A stretch of 64,000 nucleotides of DNA, from assembly GCA_947623455.1 (NCBI GenBank), contig OX392527.1:11466001-11530000 (forward strand), in the 5' to 3' direction. The position numbers and the translations under genes were made by a program. Shown piece by piece: positions 12,438 through 21,270 of this stretch. This DNA is from Mimachlamys varia. Its lineage: Eukaryota; Mollusca; Bivalvia; Pectinida; Pectinidae. The first letter of the stretch is position 1, and the number at the start of each line of letters is the position of its first letter. The notes under the pieces are model-generated. The model ran no database searches, was not told where the DNA came from, and was given only the letters and a program-made list of their open reading frames with translations.

Positions 12438-12590
12438 CTACACAAGGATCCTTATAAGCAACTTTGTATCGCTGGCTCGTCTCATTGCTCAACCAAGCCA
12501 TCATCAAAACTTCTTGCTACCATTCTTAGTACCGTTAAAGCAGGGCTTCAGTCTTATTGTGACACTGTATTCTCCAGAAGTGGCATTAAA
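12438..12590 (+). pseudogene. N-terminal fragment of a Penelope-like reverse transcriptase
   Basis: The frame starting at 12438 reads LHKDPYKQLCIAGSS, then CSTKPSSKLL, GLQSYCDTVFSRSG. From family knowledge this block precedes motif A (DFSTLYTTI) in the Penelope-like reverse transcriptases common in bivalves, the same family as 26493-27296. It begins exactly where copy A of the non-LTR element breaks off and stops at about 12590, where the reading continues into unrelated sequence. Family placement rests on recognising the motif string, not on a search. Confidence 0.6.
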
Positions 12591-14256
12591 GGGGCATCCC
12601 GGGGAAATCTTCAATGAAGTTATTGAATGTACATGCTGTCTGCAATACCAGATACATTTTCCTGTTATTTCAATATTCAAAGTCCACTCAAAATGTCTTT
12701 ATCAGCCAATTGCAAAACTGCATTCCTCGGGAATGCCCGATAAAAATAGCGATGATCACGCGTCAAGTGACAGTGTTGTCATCCTTTTTGACGAAAGGGA
12801 CCCTAAGAGAGGGGACGCGTAATGTATAGGTCCGATGATGAACCCGACACAACGTCCGTGTATAAATTTATTGAATCACATTCACATTAACAATCAGACT
12901 TAATTTCACACGATATTCATATGAAGAAATACATGTCTGCATATCTGTGCATGCATTGAAAAGTACAAATATAAAATGAAATGATTCCGATTTTTTTATA
13001 CAACTCGATGTCATGAAGATTTTTTCAGACTATCTATATATTCATCTAAAATCTATCCAACTTTCAGCGTCAACATACGTTAACACTAACAATTATGTAT
13101 CCCGTGTACTCATATAATTGTCCAATACTTAATCCATTAATATATGTTATGATAGCTCCGTTTGCATTTTACTTTTTCATGTTTTAAAGTTTCGTTGACA
13201 TTTTCAACACAACTGCAGGCATGGGACATACATGTATATGGATTTTTTTAATTAATGACTTCGCTTATATAATGCATATATTTTACATATGTATTCATAT
13301 CAAATTCAATGCCGGGGTCCAAATCCGATAATATTTGTACCATCCGTATTTTATAGATTGGGTATGACAAGTACTTTTTTCCGCGCATGATTATATAAAT
13401 TATTCATTTTGTCCAAATTGAAGCCGTATACATTATAACCTCAATCGCACCTATACCGTCGTTTTACAACGTAAACAAATGCCCGCCCCCCGCCCCTTTA
13501 CGGTTGAACTTGTATGTGAAAAGGTCTTTCTCTCCAGCAATATAATTCAGTAATGCCGTTTTACTTGAATATTATAAAGGAAATATTACAAAACACGCTT
13601 TCAAGTTTTACACACGTATTTCATGTAAAAGAGGATTGAAAGAGTTATCCCCTGGGAGGCCCCAAAACCAAATCAAAGCTGTGTCACCGGCTATCCAGAT
13701 GATAACTGTAACATGCAAACAATTGGGCTGTTGGTTTCTCCCTTGAATGCTTCCCATCCCTCATTATGCTTCTGTAATATTATCCTTACGTTATATTTTG
13801 ACCATTCGGCCACTTTTCGCTTGGTAGGTTACATGTAGGTCACGCGGATAGCCATTTTTTGTTTACCGATGTAGCTTGTTATGCGCATGCGTTACCATAT
13901 GTGACGCAAAAAAATTACATGTCCAAATCGTTGATCAACAAATAGTGATTCCCTTTTTTAATTATTAACTAAAGTTTTTGAGGACATATTTCAGCGTAAA
14001 TCACCCATTAATTTTCCACAAATTTATACATTTAATTCATATATACAATAATTCTGAATAAGCATAACAAATGGTGAGCTCCTAACTCGGTTGAATGTAA
14101 AACTCAACCAGAACTCGTCATGTGCTGCTTGGTATCCAACTTATAATTATGATTCACCTTTGGATAAATTAACTACGTGGACTATCATATTCATACACCC
14201 GGTACGTATATATTATATATACGTGTACAGACGTCATGAGTAGTGGCCACCCTGGA
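12591..14256. other. Region without a supportable gene
   Basis: Open frames at 12514-12822 are continuations past the Penelope-like fragment with no recognisable motif. The rest is AT-rich with a C-rich patch near 13484 and a TGCGCATGCG palindrome near 13880, which resembles an NRF-1-type site. Nothing else supportable. Confidence 0.5.
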
Positions 14257-14267
14257 GCCGCCATGTT
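14257..14267 (-). promoter_or_regulatory. YY1-like motif upstream of the ORF1 gene
   Basis: The plus strand reads GCCGCCATGTT, the complement of AACATGGCGGC, which fits the metazoan YY1 consensus AANATGGCGGC. It lies 107 bp before the ORF1 start at 14374. In mammalian L1 elements a YY1 site near the 5' end positions transcription. Whether the same holds here is inference from one 11-bp match. Confidence 0.3.
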
Positions 14268-14373
14268 TCGATAGACTATATACGTAAACGTGTGCGTTGT
14301 ATTATATGGTGTTTATTCGTATTAACTTTATAACATATATTCATCAATTCAGTCGTTACACAAGGTCACCATC

Positions 14374-15150
14374 ATGAATGCAGCTGTAAAGAAAAGTATT
14401 AGTACTTTAAACGCTATTACTGACCCCAACGTTATAAGTGAAGTTGTCGGAAAACTTTTAAACAATGACCTTTTCAAGGACACGTTGATTTCTCAACTTG
14501 GTATTCATGATATCAGGGACAGACTCACTGAGATAGAAAACAGACAATATGACCTTGAACAATATTCTCGCAGAAACTGTCTCAAGTTTCGAGGGATCCC
14601 CGAGGAGGAACATGAGAATACTGATTCCCTTATCACCAAGGCCTGTAACTCTTTTCTTGGTGTTATGGTCACCGAGAACGACATCAGCCGCTCCCACAGG
14701 GTGGGTCCCAAGTCAGAGAAATACCCCAGGGACATTAATGTCAGATTTCTCTCTTATCGTGTACGAGCTTCTGTGTACGATGTCAGATTCTCGCTTTTTG
14801 CCAAGAAAGACTCTAACGACAGTAGCGGATCACCACATCCCCCCAGTCACATCCCGTACAAGTTATTTATCAACGAAGCTCTTACTAAACAGAGAACTCA
14901 AGTCTTTGCCAAGGCACGTTATCTGAAGTCTTCTGGTCATATATCGGGTACCTGGACTAATGACGGACGGATAGTTATTCGACACTGTAATGGATCCAAG
15001 GCACAAGTCACACATCTGAGTGAGTTAGATTCCTACCCTGGTACCCTGGTGGACACCAACGATCCGTCAGCAATCGTCGTAGTTCCAACGTCGCATCCCC
15101 ACTCTCAACAGCCAATAAATTCAACCCCCTCCCCAACAATGGATGACTGA
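14374..15150 (+). CDS. L1-type ORF1 protein (RNA-binding, non-LTR retrotransposon)
   Basis: 258 codons, intact, ATG start after a CATC context. Residues ~40-67 are heptad-like and charged (IRDRLTEIENRQYDLEQ), consistent with a short coiled coil. Residues ~68-145 resemble the L1 ORF1p RRM-like core: YSRRNCLKFRGIPE, then ENTDSLI, LGV...DISRSHRVG and INVRFLSY. Residues ~160-205 resemble the C-terminal domain (PYKLFINEALTKQR, ARYLKSSGHISGTWTNDGRIVI). The tail is Pro/Ser-rich. The protein is expected to bind element RNA as a chaperone. The nearest ORF2 (copy B) begins about 1.9 kb downstream on the same strand; the two may or may not be one element. Very similar domain order occurs in ORF1 of mollusc L2/CR1-like elements. 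Confidence 0.75.
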   Translation: MNAAVKKSISTLNAITDPNVISEVVGKLLNNDLFKDTLISQLGIHDIRDRLTEIENRQYDLEQYSRRNCLKFRGIPEEEHENTDSLITKACNSFLGVMVTENDISRSHRVGPKSEKYPRDINVRFLSYRVRASVYDVRFSLFAKKDSNDSSGSPHPPSHIPYKLFINEALTKQRTQVFAKARYLKSSGHISGTWTNDGRIVIRHCNGSKAQVTHLSELDSYPGTLVDTNDPSAIVVVPTSHPHSQQPINSTPSPTMDD

Positions 15151-17022
15151 CTTAAAAATATTTTGTGAAGTTTGTTGTTTATCATGATTTTATTTATACG
15201 ATCACATGTATGTTTTTTCAGTTGCGTACACCCTGTATGTATGAGTATCACCTGCATTATTTACCATCACATATGATGTAGTATGCTGTTATCACGGACT
15301 AAGATAGCAATCTAAGTCCGTGCTGTTATATACTTTCTTCATAGCATACAATTGTAGCATGTTTCACATCTTATACATGACTCAGTTTTACCTGTATACA
15401 CTCAGGTTTCGAGTGATCACTGAGGAATACATGTATGTATATGATTTGTGCTGTTGTGTAAAGTAATTAAATACTATCCCTTATTATTTGTCCCAGGTTC
15501 ACACAATCCTCTACTATTGTTCATTGGAAAATTAGTGTGAATATAGTCATAGCCTGTAGAATTCCAAATTTTTCATCACTCAATTATCGACTATATACAT
15601 GTTTATTACTCGTCGTATGCAAATAAGTACCACATATACAACTGTACGTACTTATGAATATTGTCTAATGTAACCATGGAGCTGCTATATAAAAGTCAGT
15701 GAATTTAATTTAATTCCGTATGTGACCACACCAAACATTGCTATGCATGTGTGAACAATTGTCTATCCTATATATCTGTGTATCCATATTATCATCTGTA
15801 ATTCAAATATGGGTTTCCTTTTCACATGTTATATTGTCCTATTACACGTGTTAAACACGTGTTCAGTGATTCTTGCTTCAATAACTCACACGTACATGAT
15901 GTGTAGGTCAAAACACGTTTTGCATATTTAGTTCCTTTATTCGTGTTTATCGATTAATTTTTCATATCTTCAAACTACGCTAACTTTGTATAAATCTTAA
16001 AGGTTGAGTGGAATACTCAGATATATATGTTATTATGTATACAGTATAGATTATCATGCAATATAATGTACATGTACTGAATACCGAACATGTCTTCTAT
16101 ATTGAACTGGTGTTATATCTTAGACGAATTGTTATGATTGATTGAGCTGTGGTGCAACTATTTGCATGATAATTATATTTTTTTTTTCATTGTAATTTTA
16201 ACTTCCACGACTCACCTTATAACGGAATGAAAAACGGAAATCCTTTATTTAATCCTTGAATTTTGAATTCAACTATATATATATCCCACTTTACGTATAC
16301 AACCAACACGTTTATCTATCCAGCGCGTCTGATTAACACGTGCCTTCATGATTATTCACCTTATTTTTGGGTACGCGTCGTTTGAATCATCTACTGGTGG
16401 TAAATATACCACTAGCTGTATTACTTATTTCATCAATATCGCAATGTCATGCTAAATGAAAGCAAACGGGTTGATCAGAATCATTATAATGCTTGAATGA
16501 TCTTTATCTATTCAATGCTTATCATCACAGGGGCTAGCTAGGGTATTTGTAAATCTTTGTTTAAATCGTATCAAACAAATATGTGGTCCCAGTTCCAAGT
16601 AGTACATTTCATTTTCTCATCTGATTTTTTTTTTAATTATCCTAGTTGTCATTAGTATGAAATATATCATTGATTGTCCTTAAACAATCTGAAACATTAA
16701 TTATGCTTATGAAATTAGTTATCCAAGGTCCTGTGTCTACAAGCGTCTTGAGCACATAGATGAGTTAGCGTACACTTCCTCCTGTAAACATGTGTGTTTG
16801 TGTTTTTTATGTGTATGTGGTGTTTGTGTCTTATTTATATGTTTATTATTGTATTTATTTGCTCAATTGGTACTCATCTATCATGTCAGCAAAGCTGCGT
16901 CGAAACCGGAGCGTCGATCGTCCTGAACAAGTCACAATTTCAACTCATCTAGACAACGGATAAGCGTACATTAGGCCCATATATTCAAAATTGGATGGTT
17001 GACCTCTGGTTTCTATTTGTAA
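15151..17022. other. Spacer between ORF1 and ORF2 of non-LTR element(s)
   Basis: About 1.9 kb of AT-rich sequence with no open frame of note. It contains one strong short hairpin (15293-15322). If ORF1 and copy B belong to one element this is an unusually long inter-ORF spacer; otherwise it contains an unrecognised junction. Confidence 0.5.
15293..15322. other. 30-nt perfect-length hairpin
   Basis: CACGGACTAAGAT, loop AGCA, ATCTAAGTCCGTG. The 13-nt arms pair with one mismatch. It is not followed by a T run and this is eukaryotic DNA, so I do not call a terminator. Function unknown. Confidence 0.5.
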
Positions 17023-17103
17023 GCAACATTTATTGCATTCCCCCCATACAATTTTAATAGTTATTGTTTTGATAATATACACTTTATTCTAGTCTGTAGT
17101 TTT

Positions 17104-17670
17104 ATGATTTTGATTATGAGTTGTGATGTAGAAAGTAATCCTGGACCCCCCAAAAATTTAATGCTTGCACATATAAATGTATGTTCTCTGAGAAATAAAA
17201 CAGATTTTGTTGAAGCTGAGCTGGATGATCATGATATAATCTGTATAACTGAATCTAATTTAAACCCAACAATATCTAATACTGACATTCTTTTGCACTC
17301 CTTCTCTGCTAACCCTCATAGAAAAGATAGAATTAATGGTCGGGGTGGGGGTGTAATCATCTACTATAAAAATACTGTGGTGACAAAAAGGCGGCTAGAT
17401 TTGGAAAGGGATGATGTTGAATTACTTTGGTTGGAAGTACTAATTGAAAATCATAAATTTCTTCTCGGTTGTATCTATAGACCAGTTAGTAATATTGATT
17501 ATTGGGGAAAATTAGACGAGACACTCTCCAGGGCTAGTGATACTTCACTGGATGTGGTACTTACAGGTGATATCAATGTTAATATGTTAAATTTACAACC
17601 TAATGATCACTTAGCAAGAATCCTCGTTAAGCATAACTTACCAATCCTTTTCAGGAACCAACTAGGATAA
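17104..17670 (+). pseudogene. 2A-like peptide and endonuclease N-terminal half, copy B
   Basis: Residues 8-15 read DVESNPGP, the signature of 2A-like ribosome-skipping peptides, preceded by a hydrophobic stretch (FMILIMSC) that continues upstream in the open frame to 17023. Such motifs are known at the N terminus of ORF2 in several non-LTR retrotransposons. Endonuclease motifs follow: AHINVCSLRNK (~23-33), DIICITESNL (~44-53, catalytic Glu), RGGGVIIYYKN, WLEVLIENHKFLLGCIYRP, and VVLTGDINVNML (~152-163, catalytic Asp/Asn). The frame ends at a stop after ILFRNQLG; the collinear continuation is in the frame of the next segment, so one base was lost or gained near 17650. Confidence 0.85.
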
Positions 17671-17675
17671 CACCT

Positions 17676-18503
17676 GTGAGTGCCACTTCCATCGATATAA
17701 TATTTACTAATAACAGAAATATTATTAAAAATCCACACGTATCCCCTCCCTTCTGTAGTAACCACTGCGCTGTGCATGCCTCCATATCCTATTGTATTTT
17801 CAAACAAAAAATATTTATATATGATGAAGCTGATTTTGACAGTATAAATGCATCTCTACTTGAAATTGACTGGGTTAATTTATCACTTAATCAAGACTCG
17901 AATACATTCAATAGTACCATCATAGATTTAATCTCGAAGAAAGTTGATGATTTCATTCCTCATAAAATAATTACAGTGCGCCCTAATGACAAACCATGGA
18001 TGAATGGTACTATTAGACTGAAGATGAGACAACGCAATAGAATGCACAAAAAGGCTAAAATTAACAATAATCCTCACCATTGGACCTTGTTTCGACTTCT
18101 CAGGAATGAAATCATCACCTTAATTAGAGATGCAAAACATAAGTATGTGAAAAAATTACAAGACTCTTTGAATAATGATACAATTTCCCAAGATAAATGG
18201 TGGAAGATAGCAAAGTCTATAACTAATTTCTCAAATAAATCCTCTTCTATCCCCCCTCTTGAAATCAATAACCAAATCTTACACCATCCTACAGATAAAG
18301 CTGAAAGCTTGAATAATCATTTTACTAATATTTCTTCATCTTCACCTGACCTTGAACTTCCCCAGTTAGCACAGCCCTTTACCCCTTTCTCCCTAACAAA
18401 CATTCACATCTCAGAACAAGATATATCTGACCAAATGCATTCACTAAATTCCAGTAAACCTCCTGGTCCTGATGGGATTATTCCTAAGATTGTAAAAAGT
18501 TGA
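17676..18503 (+). pseudogene. Endonuclease C-terminal part and linker, copy B
   Basis: Starts in the conserved (S)ATSIDIIFTNN block, then FCSNHCAVHAS. The family has SDH at this position (copy A reads FCSDH); here codon 17760-17762 is AAC, so the catalytic Asp is Asn. The remaining 240 residues form the linker between endonuclease and RT (DEADFDSI, WVNLSLN, KIITVRPNDKPWMN, RNRMHKKAK, FTNISSSSPDLE), ending in the RT block KPPGPDGIIPKIVKS. A stop occurs there and the RT continues in another frame at 18500. Compare copy A at 11340-11790 for the same linker in a more decayed state. Confidence 0.85.
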
Positions 18504-19309
18504 GTATTTCACTAATATTACCCCTTAAGCTTTTATTTAATAAAACTTTAAATACAGGTGTGCTACCCAGTAGTTGGAAACAAGCTAATATTAATGCCAT
18601 TTACAAAGGAACTGGTTCATCCAATGATATCTCTAATTATAGACCTATATTAATAACCTCATGTTTTAGTAAAATAATGGAAAAAATTGTTTTTAAATAT
18701 CTCTACAATTACTTAATGGACAATTCTATACTAACAAAGCACCAGTCAGGTTTTATTCCAGGTGACTCTACTGTAAATCAATTATTGTTTATATATAATG
18801 AAATAGTCAGTAATATGGATCAAGGTAAGGAATTAAGATTTATTTTTTGTGATGTAAGTAAAGCTTTTGATAGAGTTTGGCATACAGGTCTTATACATAA
18901 GCTACAATCGTATGGTATTGGGGGGAATTTACTTTTATGGTTTAAAAATTATTTATTTGATAGAATGCAAAGAGTTACTACTGAAGGCTACTTTTCACAG
19001 TTTAAAGTTGTAAATGCGGGTGTACCTCAAGGATCTGTTCTTGGGCCACTTTTATTCTTAATATATATTAATGATATAACTGAAAATATTTCTACTAACA
19101 TAAAGCTATTTGCAGATGACACCTCCCTATATGTGATCATTGATGATAATCCAGCTCAGGCAGCACAAGCTCTCACTGATGATCTTGATAATATTAATGA
19201 CTGGGCAAACCTATGGGACATAAAGTTTAATCCACTTAAAACAAAATCTGTTGTATTTTCCAGAAAAAAAAACCTGTACATCCTCCAATATCTTTCCAGA
19301 ATAATGTAA
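18500..19309 (+). pseudogene. Reverse transcriptase domain, copy B
   Basis: 269 codons of RT palm and fingers. NYRPILITSCFSKIMEK lies at ~47-62, HQSGFIPGDSTVNQL at ~81-95, and motif A FCDVSKAFDRVW at ~116-127 (catalytic Asp118). Motif B AGVPQGSVLGPLLF is at ~173-186 and motif C FADD at 204-207, and the downstream INDWANLWDIKFNPLKTKS block is present. All catalytic Asp residues are retained. The frame is left at a run of nine A (19264-19272). The next frame continues with SDAPSHKHLGLILKDDATW and KTKVDRKTL to 19457, which is the thumb region. The apparent start at 18500 is TTG and is an artefact of the upstream frame break. Confidence 0.88.
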
Positions 19310-19457
19310 TCAGTGACGCACCCTCACACAAACACTTAGGTCTTATACTCAAAGATGATGCTACATGGAACCAACATATACAGTTTATTTATGAAAAAGC
19401 TTCCAGTAGACTTAACATCCTTCGTTATATTAAAACTAAAGTTGACCGAAAAACATT
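19310..19457 (+). pseudogene. RT thumb segment of copy B, cut by the DIRS insertion
   Basis: Reads SDAPSHKHLGLILKDDATW, QHIQFIYEKASSRLNILR, and KVDRKTL, a typical CR1/Jockey-type thumb. It ends at 19457-19461 in the shared AATT at the left end of the DIRS-like element. The same string without an insertion is visible in copy C (27845-27950: HIHLIYDTA, NILKSLKSSLDRKTL). Confidence 0.85.
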
Positions 19458-19527
19458 AATTCTGTCATTCACTCCTGGATGGTACATCCGGGATCCCATG
19501 AGATGCGTGCGCATCGTTAGCAGTCAT
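19458..19527 (+). repeat. DIRS left inverted terminal repeat
   Basis: Begins AATTCTGTCATTCACTCCTG and runs through GAGATGCGTGCGCATCGTTA to CAGTCAT. It is an inverted, imperfect copy of 24920 to about 24990. Bases 19458-19501 are also the perfect complement of 24647-24690 in the internal complementary region. Confidence 0.92.
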
Positions 19528-19759
19528 AGCGTGCTTTGTTAGCCATTGTGGTTAGTTGTTCGTCTGTGACACTGACCAATAATTCATTCTTTTCACTATT
19601 GACACCTTCTCGTTTTCACTCAAGAGCCTCTCAAGAGTGTTGGTGTATATATTTTAGTTATTTATAAGCGATTTTAGTCGTTTACCCGGCCGTCTCGGCT
19701 GGTTTGTACGGTTTTTGCTCGAGGGCCTCCCTCGTTAGAGCAAAACTTTGGCGGGACTT
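19528..19759 (+). promoter_or_regulatory. DIRS 5' leader
   Basis: 230 bp between the left terminal repeat and the gag-like ATG. It holds a TATATATTTTAG stretch near 19648-19660 that could serve as a TATA-like element, followed by a GC-richer segment. The start region itself contains GCCGCCATCTT (19763-19773), the complement of the YY1 consensus AAGATGGCGGC. Promoter activity is inferred from position only. Confidence 0.35.
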
Positions 19760-21256
19760 ATGGCCGCCATCTTGGCAAAACAGAAAACGGGTTATAAAGA
19801 ATTTGACTTTGTGGGAGAAATCCTGAACAATATGGAGCCTAAACCAACAAAAAAGGCCGACAAGACTTCCAGGAAGTCTAACAATGCTAAGGCTCACACA
19901 ACTGCTGCCTCAGCAGTGCAAGCCACGACTAAAGAAGGGTCCAGCCCGACCCAAGCCAGTACAATACTGACCAAACAAAAGGACGGGGAGAACAGTCAAG
20001 GTACTCCAACTATGTCACAGTCCGATTCATGTAGGAATCAGTTGCAGTTAGAGCAAAATTTAACTGGACAAAACCCTGTTCCAGGGCCGTCAACGGCTTT
20101 TCCGAATCCCTCGGCGGGCGCCGCCTTCAACCCCGCCATGATGGCGGATTTGTTTACAAACATGCATCAAATGATGCAGAATCAGATGGACATATTTCGA
20201 GATATGCGAGAGTCGGACAGACGGAGGTATGATAGTTATCAAGATGACGACATGAGTGTTGATCACGATATTCCGTCAGAATGTGATGATGATGACTCCT
20301 CGATGGATGTGTGCCAGCAAATCGACAATTTGTTGCACGGGTCGGAATGTGACGCCACGGACGTAAGTGACGTGAACGCTAAAAGGCAAACAGGAGAGAG
20401 TTCTTCTGATAAAACTGACGAACGTGACGAATTACCCGAATGTATGCGGGAATTGGCCCAAGAACTGTCTCAGTCATCTGCGACAGGTCCAGAACTCGCC
20501 AATGAAAAATTGGCACAGCTTTTAACCGACATGCTGCCGAAAAGAATGCCTGAGGACAAAATCAAAGAGGTGATGGACAAAAATCCTCGTCCCATCAACA
20601 TGGAGTTCCTCCAGGCACCTAAAACTAATGTCGCGGTTTGGAAAAAACTAAAACACGACACTAAGAGTCGGGACCTGCGCATGCAGAAAACTCAGGAGAA
20701 ATTGCTGAAAGGGTTAGTTCCCTTGGACCGCACTCTCCATACTCTCACAACACTGCGGAAGACAGTGACAGACGATAAGACTAAGGAAATTGTCGAAAGT
20801 GTGTTGAAGGCCAACATCGACAGTTTCATGCTAGTGAGCAGCGTCTCGCAAGACCTGAGTCAGAGAAGGAGAGACTTCATAAAGCCTGACCTAAACAATC
20901 AGTTTACGTCTCTATGCTCCGCAAACAATCCCGTGACATCACAGCTGTTTGGAGACGACTTGTCCAAGTCCATGAAAGAAATCAGCGAGACCAACAAAGT
21001 GGCATATCAAGTCTCGCATTCGGGACACGGCCACAGAGGAGCCTTTAGATACCCCGCTAGAGGGAGAGGCCGTGGGCGGTTTCAGCCATACCACCAGTAC
21101 AATGACTTCGGGAGTAGACCGTATTATGGCCATGGCCAAAAATATTACCAGGGCCAGACACAAGGGCATGGTGGTCATGCTAAACAAAACATGGGTGGCC
21201 CCGGACAAAAATACAAAAAGTCAAAAAACTTCAAAATGGGGCAGGAGCGGAAATAA
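19760..21256 (+). CDS. DIRS gag-like nucleocapsid protein
   Basis: 498 codons from the ATG at 19760; the frame is open to 19748 but only a TTG lies upstream. Residues 1-110 are Lys/Ser/Thr/Gln-rich and low in complexity. An acidic segment follows (about 160-230: DDDMSVDHD, ECDDDDSSMDV). The conserved-looking core (~230-425) contains LAQELSQ, KLAQLLTDMLPKRMPEDKIKEV, RPINMEFLQAPKTNVAVWKKL and QEKLLKGLVPLDRTLHTL, which resembles the first ORF of other DIRS elements. The last ~75 residues are rich in Gly, Arg, His, Gln and Tyr (RGRGRGRF, YYGHGQ), suited to nucleic-acid binding. It should package element RNA. The ORF ends 15 bp before the RT ATG. Confidence 0.85.
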   Translation: MAAILAKQKTGYKEFDFVGEILNNMEPKPTKKADKTSRKSNNAKAHTTAASAVQATTKEGSSPTQASTILTKQKDGENSQGTPTMSQSDSCRNQLQLEQNLTGQNPVPGPSTAFPNPSAGAAFNPAMMADLFTNMHQMMQNQMDIFRDMRESDRRRYDSYQDDDMSVDHDIPSECDDDDSSMDVCQQIDNLLHGSECDATDVSDVNAKRQTGESSSDKTDERDELPECMRELAQELSQSSATGPELANEKLAQLLTDMLPKRMPEDKIKEVMDKNPRPINMEFLQAPKTNVAVWKKLKHDTKSRDLRMQKTQEKLLKGLVPLDRTLHTLTTLRKTVTDDKTKEIVESVLKANIDSFMLVSSVSQDLSQRRRDFIKPDLNNQFTSLCSANNPVTSQLFGDDLSKSMKEISETNKVAYQVSHSGHGHRGAFRYPARGRGRGRFQPYHQYNDFGSRPYYGHGQKYYQGQTQGHGGHAKQNMGGPGQKYKKSKNFKMGQERK

Positions 21257-21270
21257 CCAGACCATCCATC

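Noticed and set aside
12514..12829. Two overlapping frames after the Penelope-like fragment
   Set aside because: Only the first part matches the family in a different frame; the rest has no recognisable content.
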